Of a stretch of 64,000 bases of DNA, positions 52,995 to 62,846 are shown in pieces; positions within the stretch are counted from its first letter, which is position 1; each line of letters starts with the position of its first letter. A program made the position numbers and the translations under genes. Origin of the DNA: JAXDLW01 sp050998755 (GTDB lineage: Bacteria > Chloroflexota > Dormibacteria > DASZGP01). Under the pieces are notes generated by a model. The model did no database searches, was not told where the DNA came from, and saw only the letters and a program-made list of their open reading frames with translations. The stretch spans positions 10,501 through 74,500 of the forward strand of contig JBPCPW010000001.1 of NCBI GenBank assembly GCA_050998755.1, in the 5' to 3' direction.

Positions 52995-54218
52995 ATGACC
53001 TTCCACATCCCCAGGCGAGATCGGCCCCGGTTTGCCGCCGCCGTCCTGGTCGCCGTGGGTGTGGCGGTCCGCCTGTACCTCGGCCGGCGCGACCTGGTGG
53101 GGACCGCCGCCTGGACCGGGCTCCTGCTGGCGGTCGCGGCCATCGCGATGGTGGCCGTGAGGTCCACCGGCGATCGGCTCAAGCGCCAGTCTCGACGAAC
53201 CACGGCGATTGCCATCGCGGCCCAGCGTGTTGGCCTGGCGATCGATATCAACGAGGTCGCGGCTGCTGTGCTGGTGGCCTCCCGCGAGGTGTTCGCGGAT
53301 GCCGACTTCGGTGGAGTCCTGGTGTTTGACCACGCCACCGAGAAGCTGATCCCGCTGCCGATGTCCATGCAGGCCGGGGTGGTCAGCGATGCGGGGAAGG
53401 GCAACTCATTCGATCTCACCCCGGGGGAGGGGGTTGCCGGCAAGGTCTTTCTCGCCGCGGAGGCCCGCTTCTGGGGCACCCCGGAAGAGGTTCTCGCGGA
53501 GCACGGCAGCCTGCGGGAAGTCACGCGCGAACAGATCCTGGCCCTCACCGGGGGGATGCGCTCGGTCGCCGCGGCTCCCCTCAAGCTTCCTGACCGCGGG
53601 GTCATCGGCGTGCTCACCCTGGGCTCGACCAGCCGCGAGAACGTCTGGATGCAGGACGACATGGTGGTGTTACAGGGCCTCGCCGAGCAGGCGGCGCTGG
53701 GGGTCGAGCGGGCCCGGATGTACCAGGAGCAGCGATCCCAGGCGATGACCGACCCCCTGACCGGGCTGGCCAACTACCGTCAGCTGAAGAACGTGATCAA
53801 CCAGGAGGTGGGGCGCGCCCGGCGGGGTGATGGCCGCCTGGCGCTGATCTTCACCGACCTCGACGGCTTCAAAGCGGTCAACGACCGTCACGGGCACCGC
53901 GCCGGCGACGGCGTGCTCAAGCTGCTGGCGAGGAGCATGGCCGAGGTCCTCCGCGCCGAGGACCTGGCCGCGCGTTACGGCGGGGACGAGTTCGTGTGTG
54001 TCCTGCCCGGGGTGGACCGGGAGCAGGCGGAGCAGGTCTGCTCGCGGATTGGCCGCCGGTTCACGGAGCTGCTCGACATGGATGACGAGCTCCGGCTCAT
54101 CCGCACCTTCCCCTCGTGTGGCTGCGCGGTCTTCCCGGAGCACGGTTCAAGCGCCGACGAGCTGCTGGTCGCAGCCGACGGAGACCTGATGCAGGCCAAG
54201 CGAGCCACCAGCGCCTAG
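52995..54218 (+). CDS. GAF-GGDEF diguanylate cyclase
   Basis: About 407 residues. Two N-terminal hydrophobic helices (residues about 14-55) are followed by a GAF domain (about 85-235) and a GGDEF domain with the intact RYGGDEFVC catalytic motif, and TDLDGFKAVND. An inhibitory RAED site lies five residues before GGDEF, so c-di-GMP feedback is likely. The 69 bases upstream are A/T-rich and may hold its promoter. A repeat copy follows the stop codon. Confidence 0.9.
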   Translation: MTFHIPRRDRPRFAAAVLVAVGVAVRLYLGRRDLVGTAAWTGLLLAVAAIAMVAVRSTGDRLKRQSRRTTAIAIAAQRVGLAIDINEVAAAVLVASREVFADADFGGVLVFDHATEKLIPLPMSMQAGVVSDAGKGNSFDLTPGEGVAGKVFLAAEARFWGTPEEVLAEHGSLREVTREQILALTGGMRSVAAAPLKLPDRGVIGVLTLGSTSRENVWMQDDMVVLQGLAEQAALGVERARMYQEQRSQAMTDPLTGLANYRQLKNVINQEVGRARRGDGRLALIFTDLDGFKAVNDRHGHRAGDGVLKLLARSMAEVLRAEDLAARYGGDEFVCVLPGVDREQAEQVCSRIGRRFTELLDMDDELRLIRTFPSCGCAVFPEHGSSADELLVAADGDLMQAKRATSA

Positions 54219-54223
54219 GCGGG

Positions 54224-54264
54224 GATTCCGAGCCTGCATATCGGGCGCTGGACGCCCGATATGG
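54224..54264 (+). repeat. copy of the 24695-24735 hairpin repeat
   Basis: 41 bases that match 24695-24735 at 38 positions. Here the stem is perfect over 10 bp (ATATCGGGCG, loop CTGGA, CGCCCGATAT). Both copies lie 5-15 bases after a TAG stop. The differences change two pairs of the stem: one is kept in only this copy. Non-coding repeat; role unknown. Confidence 0.6.
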
Positions 54265-54298
54265 CGCCCTGCGAGGCTGATGCAGAATTGGCCTCGCT

Positions 54299-54814
54299 AT
54301 GAGAGAGACATCCAGCGACTTCACCGCCAACGACCTGCCCCGGTTCTTCGACGAGATCTTCGAGTGGGACGTGCGCCACACTCGAGAGCGCCTCCGCGTC
54401 GCGTCGGAAAAGATGAACCACCTGGCTGCGCGCATCGACGAGGCGCCCCGAGGTACCGGCGAGTGGAACGCCAAGGAGATCCTGGCCCACATCGCCGTGC
54501 TTTCCAAGGCCTACGGGGTCTTCAGCTACTTCATTGCCAATGGGCGCCTCACGGACCTTGAGTTGGGTGACGTGATCAACCAGCGCGACGCCGAGGGCGA
54601 CAAATACATGGCCATGTCCTGTGCCGAGATCGCCGCCGAGGCGACCAAGCAGCACCAGAGGACGTTGAAATTCCTCGACAGCGCCAGTACCGAGGACCTG
54701 CGGCGCGAATGCCGCGTCGAGCGCGGCACGATCACCGCGGAGTACGTGGTGCGGTTGCCGCTGGTTGCCCACCTCGAGCAACACGTGGTGCAGCTGGAAG
54801 AGACCCTGGCTTGA
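54299..54814 (+). CDS. DinB family protein
   Basis: 171 residues; four-helix bundle of the DinB/YfiT superfamily with the metal-ligand His residues in AKEILAHIAVL and VAHLEQHVVQL. Such proteins include thiol-dependent transferases. Its stop overlaps the epimerase start (TTGA). Role next to the methylmalonyl-CoA genes is unclear. Confidence 0.75.
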   Translation: MRETSSDFTANDLPRFFDEIFEWDVRHTRERLRVASEKMNHLAARIDEAPRGTGEWNAKEILAHIAVLSKAYGVFSYFIANGRLTDLELGDVINQRDAEGDKYMAMSCAEIAAEATKQHQRTLKFLDSASTEDLRRECRVERGTITAEYVVRLPLVAHLEQHVVQLEETLA

Positions 54815-55224
54815 GATACCAGCAGATCGACCACGTGGGCATCGCGGTGGCCGACATGGACAGCGCGATCGCCCGTTACCAACAACTGTTGGGAGTAAGC
54901 CCATCGGTGCGCAAGGTGATGGAGAACGACGGCATCGAGGCCGCGATGCTGGACCTCGGCAGCACCCATGTCGAGCTGGTGGCCCCAACCCGCGAGGACT
55001 CGGCGATCAGCAAGTTCCTGCAGCGCCGGGGGGAGGGGATGCACCACGTCGCGTATCGCGTCGACGACATCCGCGCGGCCCTCGCCGAGGCCAGCGCACA
55101 GGGTGCGCAACTCCTCGACCAGGAGCCACGCGTCGGCGTGATGGGCCACCTGGTCGCGTTCATCCACCCCCGGGCGGCGCTCGGCGTGCTCACCGAGCTG
55201 GTGGAGGCGGGCGCCCCGCACTGA
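54811..55224 (+). CDS. mce: methylmalonyl-CoA epimerase
   Basis: Switches (S)- and (R)-methylmalonyl-CoA. 137 residues of the glyoxalase/VOC fold; metal ligands in QIDHVGIAV, GMHHVAYRV and LTELVEAG, and catalytic Glu in THVELVAP. It starts at TTG overlapping the DinB stop and links epimerisation to the mutase two genes later. Confidence 0.9.
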   Translation: MRYQQIDHVGIAVADMDSAIARYQQLLGVSPSVRKVMENDGIEAAMLDLGSTHVELVAPTREDSAISKFLQRRGEGMHHVAYRVDDIRAALAEASAQGAQLLDQEPRVGVMGHLVAFIHPRAALGVLTELVEAGAPH

Positions 55225-55994
55225 TGCCAGAGCAGTCCGTCGAAGACTCGGCGCGGGCCAGTTTCACGGCGCGTGCCGATCACTACGTGACCAGCGACAC
55301 CCACGCCGACCCTTCCCGGCTGGCGCGAATTGTCGAGATGGCCGAGCCGAAACCGTCGTGGCGGGCGCTCGACATCGGCACGGGTACCGGCCACACGGCG
55401 TTTGCCTTCGCCCCGGCGGTGGCCTGGGTCACCGGGGTCGACATAACGGACGCGATGCTCAAACAGGCCGAGAGGGTGCGCAAGGACCAGGGCTACGGGA
55501 ATGTCGAGCTCCGCCTTGGCGATGCGCACCAACTGCCGTTTGCCGACGGATCTTTCGACCTCGTCACCTGCCGCCGTACCGCTCATCATTTCCGTGACAT
55601 TGCCGTCGCCCTAAGGGAGATGCGACGGGTGCTCAAGACTGGGGGAAGGCTGGTCATCGATGACCGTTCCAGCCCCGAGGACGATGAGGTTGATGACATT
55701 CTCCACCGCCTCGACTCCCTCCACGATCACTCGCACGTGCGCCAGTACCGGGTTTCGGAATGGACCCGGATGCTCAGTGGGACGGGATTCGCGGTGGTGG
55801 CCGTCGAGACCTATGAGCAGGACCGCCCGCTCAGCGCCTTCACCAAAGATGTCGCGGAGCCGGACATCGCCGAAATCAGGAAGATCGTCTCCGGGTTGAC
55901 CGATCACCAGTCCGCGGTCCTGAATGCCCACGACATGGACGGGGAACTCCACACCCGGCACTTCTACCTGACCGTGGTGGCGGATCGAGCTTGA
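55224..55994 (+). CDS. class I SAM-dependent methyltransferase
   Basis: 256 residues; SAM site ALDIGTGTGHTAFAF, then GVDITDAM, LRLGDAHQLPFADGSFDLV and MRRVLKTGGRLVIDD, the UbiE/small-molecule type. Starts one base into the epimerase stop, ends overlapping the mutase start (TTGA). Substrate unknown; possibly unrelated to the pathway. Confidence 0.8.
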   Translation: MPEQSVEDSARASFTARADHYVTSDTHADPSRLARIVEMAEPKPSWRALDIGTGTGHTAFAFAPAVAWVTGVDITDAMLKQAERVRKDQGYGNVELRLGDAHQLPFADGSFDLVTCRRTAHHFRDIAVALREMRRVLKTGGRLVIDDRSSPEDDEVDDILHRLDSLHDHSHVRQYRVSEWTRMLSGTGFAVVAVETYEQDRPLSAFTKDVAEPDIAEIRKIVSGLTDHQSAVLNAHDMDGELHTRHFYLTVVADRA

Positions 55995-57571
55995 CCGACG
56001 ACCACAAGGCGCGCGTCAGTGAGTCCGGCCTGGAGCTGAAACCGTATTACTCCGCCGCCGACCTGCCGTCCGCGCCGCCGGCCCCGGGGGAGTACCCGTA
56101 CACCCGGGGGGTCTACGCGGACATGTACCGTGGGCGCCCCTGGACCATGCGCCAGTACGCCGGGTTCGCGACGGCCGCCGAATCCAACCAGCGCTACCGC
56201 AAGCTGCTGGAGGCCGGGCAGACCGGCCTGTCAGTGGCGTTCGATCTCCCCACCCAGATGGGTTACGACTCGGACGATGCGGTTGCCGAGGGCGAGGTGG
56301 GCAAGGTGGGGGTGGCCATCGACTCCCTCGCCGACATGGAGATCCTGATGCGGGAGATACCCATGGACCGCGTCACGACATCAATGACCATCAACGCCCC
56401 GGCCTCGGGCCTGATGTTGCTCTACCAGCTCGCGGCGGAGAGGCAGGGAATCGCCGCCACCGGGCTCGGGGGAACGATCCAGAACGACATCCTCAAGGAG
56501 TACGCCGCGCGCGGGACCTACATCTTCCCGCCCGAGCCCTCGATGCGGCTGGTGACCGACACCTTCGGCTACTGTGCCCGTGAGATGCCGCGCTGGAACA
56601 CCATCAGCATCAGCGGCTGCCACATCAGCGAGGCCGGCGCCACGCCCATGCAGGAGCTGGCCTTCACCCTGGCGAACGGCTGCGCCTATGTCGAGGCGGC
56701 GCTTGCCGCGGGACTTCAGATCGACGACTTCGCGCCCCGTCTGAGCTTCTTCTTCAACTGCAAGATGGAGTTCCTGGAGGAGATTGCCAAGTTCCGCGCG
56801 GCGCGCAAGATGTGGGCCCAGTTGATGAAGACCCGGTTCGGCGCCAAGGACCCCAGGTCGATGACGCTGCGCTTCCACACCCAGACCGCGGGTTCGTCGC
56901 TGACGTCGCTTCAGCCCTACAACAACGTTGTACGCACCACCGTTGAGGCCCTCGCAGCTGTCCTTGGCGGCACCCAGTCGCTGCACACCAACGGTTTCGA
57001 CGAGGCCCTGGCATTGCCCACCGAGTTCGCCGCCACCCTGGCCCTGCGCACCCAACAGGTGATCGGCTTCGAAACCAACATCCCAGCCGTGGCCGACCCC
57101 CTGGCGGGCAGCTACCTGGTGGAGTCGCTCACCGAGCGTCTCGAGGGCGGTGCCTCAGCCCTGATGAAACAGATTGACGACATGGGCGGGTCGGTGAAGG
57201 CCATCGAGAACGGTTGGATGCAGCGCCAGATTGCCGATTCGGCCTTCGCCTTTCAACAGGCAATCGAAAAGGACCAGCGGGTGATCGTCGGGGTGAACCG
57301 ATTCCAGGCCCAGACCGAGAGCGATGTCGAGATCCAGAGAGTTCTCCCGGTTCACGAGGGCTCACAGCGCGAGGCGGTCGCCAGGGTCAGGGCCGAGCGC
57401 GACAACGCAGCCGTTGAGCGTGACCTGCAGACCCTCGAGGTCGCGGCCCGCGGAACCGAGAACGTGCTCCCGCCGATGAAGCAGGCGCTGGCTGACTACG
57501 CGACCATCGGTGAGGTCTTCGGCAGGCTGAGGGCTGTATGGGGCCGCTATCAACCCCGCGCGGAGATCTGA
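55991..57571 (+). CDS. methylmalonyl-CoA mutase large (catalytic) subunit
   Basis: B12-dependent rearrangement of (R)-methylmalonyl-CoA to succinyl-CoA. The 526 residues form only the substrate TIM barrel (YPYTRGVYADMYRGRPW, RQYAGFATAAESN, SVAFDLPTQMGYDSD, SISGCHISEAGA). The B12-binding domain is absent, so this is a split mutase whose small subunit lies outside the window. The Tyr before RGRPW and the Arg in AARGTYIFPP favour methylmalonyl- over isobutyryl-CoA. Confidence 0.9.
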   Translation: MTDDHKARVSESGLELKPYYSAADLPSAPPAPGEYPYTRGVYADMYRGRPWTMRQYAGFATAAESNQRYRKLLEAGQTGLSVAFDLPTQMGYDSDDAVAEGEVGKVGVAIDSLADMEILMREIPMDRVTTSMTINAPASGLMLLYQLAAERQGIAATGLGGTIQNDILKEYAARGTYIFPPEPSMRLVTDTFGYCAREMPRWNTISISGCHISEAGATPMQELAFTLANGCAYVEAALAAGLQIDDFAPRLSFFFNCKMEFLEEIAKFRAARKMWAQLMKTRFGAKDPRSMTLRFHTQTAGSSLTSLQPYNNVVRTTVEALAAVLGGTQSLHTNGFDEALALPTEFAATLALRTQQVIGFETNIPAVADPLAGSYLVESLTERLEGGASALMKQIDDMGGSVKAIENGWMQRQIADSAFAFQQAIEKDQRVIVGVNRFQAQTESDVEIQRVLPVHEGSQREAVARVRAERDNAAVERDLQTLEVAARGTENVLPPMKQALADYATIGEVFGRLRAVWGRYQPRAEI

Positions 57572-58422
57572 CCACAGCCCACGCGCATGTAGCGATAGGT
57601 CGTCACCGGGCGGAATCCCAGCGCGCTGTAGATGTGGACCGCCGGCCCGTTGTCCGGCAGCACCTCCAGCGAGACCTCTTCGACCCCTCGTTTTCGTAAG
57701 AGCTCGAGAGCCTGGCGCATCGCTGCCGCGCCGAAGCCCTTACCGCGCTCCACGCTGTCGACGACCAGGCCATAGATCATCGAGCGCTTCGGGGTATCGA
57801 TGATGCGCAGGGTCCCCACCGCGCGGTCCCCGCTCCAGATGATCAGCGACTCCTCCTCGATCGCATCGTGCCGGCTGAGCAGCAGGTCGAGGGTCTCGGC
57901 ATCCATGGCCGGGAAGCCGTCAGCGAGCAGGTTGCGCAGCACCTTGCGGTCACCAGGTGTCGACTGCCGGAGATCCACCTGCGGTCCCGGCACCGGCCAG
58001 AGGTTGGTGTCCGGCGCATCGAGGCGCAGCACCATGCGCAACTCCGACGAGTCGAGCTCGGCGCCGCGGCGGCGCATCCAATCGATGGCCAGCGGTGCAG
58101 CCTCCTCGCAGATCACGAGCACGCTCTTACGCCCGGTCTCGGAGGCAGCTCGCAGGCAGGCATCGAGCAACGCGGCTCCCACACCGCACCCTCGGTGGTC
58201 GGGATGCACCATCCCGCAGACCTCTGCATCCTGGCCCTCATCGACGCCGCCATAGCCAATTACCCGGCCGCCGGCAACAGCCAGGAATTGGCCTGATCCG
58301 CATGCTTCGCCTGGCTCCTCCAGCGGCTCGCCGAGTACCAGTTTGAGGTCCTGACCGGACGTCTCGACGCAGGTCGCGGCGAGGTCCCTGACGGCTTCGA
58401 GCTCCGTCCGCGTCAACCCCAC
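57550..58422 (-). CDS. tandem-GNAT acetyltransferase
   Basis: 290 residues with two GNAT folds. The acetyl-CoA loops are HPDHRGCGVGAALL (N-terminal half) and SVERGKGFGAAAM (C-terminal half), as in mycothiol synthase-like proteins. GTG 58422 or TTG 58416 may be the start. Convergent overlap of 22 bases with the mutase. Substrate unknown. Confidence 0.8.
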   Translation of the reverse strand: MGLTRTELEAVRDLAATCVETSGQDLKLVLGEPLEEPGEACGSGQFLAVAGGRVIGYGGVDEGQDAEVCGMVHPDHRGCGVGAALLDACLRAASETGRKSVLVICEEAAPLAIDWMRRRGAELDSSELRMVLRLDAPDTNLWPVPGPQVDLRQSTPGDRKVLRNLLADGFPAMDAETLDLLLSRHDAIEEESLIIWSGDRAVGTLRIIDTPKRSMIYGLVVDSVERGKGFGAAAMRQALELLRKRGVEEVSLEVLPDNGPAVHIYSALGFRPVTTYRYMRVGCGQISARG

Positions 58423-58597
58423 CCGGGCCTGGATCGAAAAGGCTTCCGGTGCTATTGGTCGTGTGCCCCCGACTGGACATCGTCGACAAGGCTCATGGTC
58501 AGCGCGAATTATGACCGGCGACCGTCACCACCGGCCGCCCCCGAGCACCCTTACGATATAGCCCTCGCCAGCCGGCAATTCGAGGGAAGTCTCTGCA

Positions 58598-60255
<1,658 letters not shown>

Positions 60256-60259
<4 letters not shown>

Positions 60260-60603
60260 GGCTGCGGTTTCTGGCCTGTGGGAACGGGGGTCTCCCGGGC
60301 TGAAGCGATGTCATCGCGGCCTGACATCCGGCTGATGTCCTTGCCGATACCCACCAGCAGGCGGATCAGCTCGGAGGACAGGAAAAGACCCAGCCCATAG
60401 AGCACCGCACCCGCCGACCCGGCGATCAACTGCAGAAGGGTGTCGCCGTTGCGCGAAACGATGGCGGCGGCGACCGCGGCCACGGTGAGAAGCCCGGCCA
60501 GGCCCACGATGAAGTACGAGAGAAAACGGAAGAGGTTGGCGAGAATCAGCAGGCTGTTGAAGTTGCGGCGTTTATTGCGTTCGGAGTCTGTTTGTACTGA
60601 CAT
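60256..60603 (-). CDS. hypothetical membrane protein
   Basis: 115 residues with two transmembrane helices (FIVGLAGLLTVAAVAAAIV and AGSAGAVLYGLGLFLSSELI). No motif found. Convergent with pccB, sharing the TTAA stop. Diverges from sucC by 71 bases. Small two-helix membrane proteins of this form are common and unassigned. Confidence 0.65.
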
Positions 60604-60674
60604 TTGACTGTCATTAGACCGGACCAGCGGCGCCCGGTCAACTCACCCGGGCCTGCCTGTAAGCTTGTCGGCCG

Positions 60675-61820
60675 ATGAAGCTGCTGGAGTACCAGGCCAA
60701 GGAACAGTTCCTCGCCGCCGGGATCCCGGTCAAGGACGGGCGCGTGGCCCGCACCGTGGAGCAGGTTGTCGACGCTGCCGGCTTGCTCGGGCCGATTGCG
60801 GTCAAGGCCCAGGTGCCGATCGGTGGACGCGGCAAGGCCGGCGGCATCAAGCTGGCGAAGACCCCCGAGGAGGCGCGTGACGCCGCCCAGGCCATCCTGG
60901 GGATGGACATCAAGGGCTTCACGGTCCACGAATTGTGGTGCGAGCAGGCGGCCGAGGTGGAGCGCGAAATCTACCTCGGCGTGACCCTCGATCGGGACGC
61001 AAGAAAGCTGGTCATCATTCTGTCCGCTGCGGGCGGCATGGAGATCGAGGAGGTCGCTGAGACCGCGCCGGAAAAGATTGTCAAACTTCACCCTCACCCG
61101 TTCCGCGGGCTCCAGGGCTACGAGGCGCGCGCGATGTGCTTCCAGGCCGGCCTGGGGGAGATGGTCAAGCAGTTGGTGCCGATAATCCAGCGCCTCTACG
61201 CGCTGGCCGTTGCCACCGACGCCCTGACCTGCGAGATCAACCCCCTGGCGGTGGTCAAGGGCGGCGAAGTCATCGCCCTTGACGGCAAGCTGGAGGTCGA
61301 CGAGAACGCCGAGTTCCGCCATCGCGACCTGGAGAAGTACCGATCGGACGAAGCCGGGACCGGAGACCCCCTGGAGATCGAGGCCAAGAAACGCGGCCTG
61401 ACCTACGTCCACCTGGACGGTGACGTTGGGATCCTGGGCAACGGCGCGGGGCTGGTGATGAACACCCTCGACCTGGTCAAGGCCGCCGGGGGCAAGCCCG
61501 CCAACTTCCTCGACATCGGCGGCGGGGCGAGGGCAGAGGTGGTCAAGAACAGCCTGGACCTAATCCTCCAGGACCCTGGCGTGAAGTCCATCTTCATCAA
61601 CATCTTCGGCGGCATCACCCGCGGCGATGAGGTGGCCCGAGGGGTCATCGCGGCGCGCGACGAACTGGGTATCAAGGTGCCCCTGGTGGTGCGGATGACG
61701 GGCACCGCCGAGGTGGAGGGTCGCAAACTGCTGCAGGACGCGGGAATCACCCCCGGCGTCAGCGCCCCAGAAGCCGCCAGGAAGGCGGTCGAGCTGGCCC
61801 GGAGTGGAGGCCAACAATGA
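60675..61820 (+). CDS. sucC: succinyl-CoA ligase beta subunit
   Basis: 381 residues, ATP-grasp protein (KLLEYQAKEQFLAAGIPV, GGRGKAGGIKLAKT, CEINPLAVV, ANFLDIGGGAR). It makes succinate and ATP/GTP from succinyl-CoA together with SucD. ATG 60675. Its TGA stop overlaps the ATG of the first mini-ORF in the 23-base repeat leading to sucD. Confidence 0.95.
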   Translation: MKLLEYQAKEQFLAAGIPVKDGRVARTVEQVVDAAGLLGPIAVKAQVPIGGRGKAGGIKLAKTPEEARDAAQAILGMDIKGFTVHELWCEQAAEVEREIYLGVTLDRDARKLVIILSAAGGMEIEEVAETAPEKIVKLHPHPFRGLQGYEARAMCFQAGLGEMVKQLVPIIQRLYALAVATDALTCEINPLAVVKGGEVIALDGKLEVDENAEFRHRDLEKYRSDEAGTGDPLEIEAKKRGLTYVHLDGDVGILGNGAGLVMNTLDLVKAAGGKPANFLDIGGGARAEVVKNSLDLILQDPGVKSIFINIFGGITRGDEVARGVIAARDELGIKVPLVVRMTGTAEVEGRKLLQDAGITPGVSAPEAARKAVELARSGGQQ

Positions 61821-61867
61821 GCGCAGCGAAGGTCGTCACGATCCGCGCAGCGGAGGTTGTCAATTGA
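61817..61867 (+). CDS. mini-ORF 1, 16 codons, coupled to sucC
   Basis: ATG overlaps the sucC stop (ATGA). Reads MSAAKVVTIRAAEVVN then TGA. The TGA overlaps the TTG of mini-ORF 2. Probably a by-product of the repeat; no known function. Confidence 0.3.
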   Translation: MSAAKVVTIRAAEVVN

Positions 61868-61890
61868 GCGAAGCGGAGTTTGTCAATTGA
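61864..61890 (+). CDS. mini-ORF 2, 8 codons
   Basis: TTG start, reads MSEAEFVN then TGA; the stop overlaps the TTG of mini-ORF 3. May serve only to pass ribosomes on. Confidence 0.25.
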   Translation: MSEAEFVN

Positions 61891-61913
61891 GCGAAGCGGA
61901 GTTTGTCAATTGA
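61887..61913 (+). CDS. mini-ORF 3, 8 codons, coupled to sucD
   Basis: Identical peptide to mini-ORF 2 (MSEAEFVN). Its TGA overlaps the TTG start of sucD at 61910, completing a chain from sucC to sucD. Confidence 0.25.
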   Translation: MSEAEFVN

Positions 61914-62803
61914 GCATCCTGGTTAATCGCAGCACGCGCCTGGTGGTGCTGGGTATGACCGGCCGCGAGGGAACCTTCCACACCGAGCAGATGAAGGCCT
62001 TCGGCACCAACGTGGTGGCGGGGACCAGCCCCGGCAAGGGCGGCTCGACGCACCTCGACACGCCCGTCTTCAATACCGTCGCTGAGGCTGTCGACCAGAC
62101 CGGTGCGAACACCGCGGCCATCTTCGTCCCTCCCCCGGGGGCGGCGGACGCGATCATGGAGGCGGCCGACGCCGGGATCGGGCTGATCGTCTGCATCACC
62201 GAGGGCATCCCGGTGCTCGACATGGTGCGGGCGCGCGCCTTCATCCAGGAGACGATGGCGGAACCCCAGTTGATCGGCGGCAACTGCCCCGGCCTGATCT
62301 CGCCCCCCGACAAGGCCAAGGTCGGGATCATCCCCAACCACATCGCCGTCCCCGGCCGGATGGGCGTGGTCTCTCGCTCGGGCACGTTGACCTACGAGAT
62401 CCTGGGCGGCCTCCGCGACGCCGGCCTCGGCGTTTCGACATGCGTGGGGATCGGCGGAGACCCGGTCCTGGGGCTGACGTTCAAGGACGTGGTCGGCCTC
62501 TTCGCCAGTGACCCGGACACCGACGCGGTGATCATGCTCGGGGAGATCGGCGGCTCCGACGAGGAGGCGGCTTCGGAGATGATCGGCTCCGGCTATCCCA
62601 AGCCGATCTTCGGTTTCATCGGCGGGAGGACCGCGCCTCCAGGCAAGCGCATGGGCCACGCAGGGGCGATCATCAGCGGCAATACCGGGACCCCCCAGGG
62701 GAAGGTCGACGCCCTCAACAAGGCAGGGGTCCCGGTCGCCGACACCATCGAACAGCTGGTTCAGATGGCCGTCGAGAAGTTCGGCGCCACCGCTCGCGGT
62801 TAG
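61910..62803 (+). CDS. sucD: succinyl-CoA ligase alpha subunit
   Basis: 297 residues. SILVNRSTRLVVLGMTGREG is the exact family start, so TTG 61910 is favoured over TTG 61880, which reads through a repeat unit. The phospho-His is in KRMGHAGAIISG, and NCPGLISPP and SRSGTLTYEI bind CoA. Works with sucC; the 90-base repeat spacer between them is unusual, since the pair normally abut. Confidence 0.93.
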   Translation: MSILVNRSTRLVVLGMTGREGTFHTEQMKAFGTNVVAGTSPGKGGSTHLDTPVFNTVAEAVDQTGANTAAIFVPPPGAADAIMEAADAGIGLIVCITEGIPVLDMVRARAFIQETMAEPQLIGGNCPGLISPPDKAKVGIIPNHIAVPGRMGVVSRSGTLTYEILGGLRDAGLGVSTCVGIGGDPVLGLTFKDVVGLFASDPDTDAVIMLGEIGGSDEEAASEMIGSGYPKPIFGFIGGRTAPPGKRMGHAGAIISGNTGTPQGKVDALNKAGVPVADTIEQLVQMAVEKFGATARG

Positions 62804-62846
62804 CGGGCGCTCCTGAGCGGCTCGCGCCACCCGGGATAATTCAGTC

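Larger units (their letters stand above)
61817..61908 (+). repeat. four 23-base tandem units between sucC and sucD
   Basis: Units at 61817-61839, 61840-61862, 61863-61885 and 61886-61908; the last two are identical, the first two diverged. Each later unit ends ...GTCA and the next begins ATTGAGC. Because 23 is not a multiple of three, each unit shifts the frame by one, which turns every copy into an overlapping TTGA stop/start. Each unit also holds GCGGAG, a weak ribosome-binding site 7-10 bases before the next TTG. Confidence 0.8.

Noticed and set aside
61817..61908. CRISPR array
   Set aside because: Units are contiguous with no spacers, only 23 bases long and four in number; no cas genes nearby.
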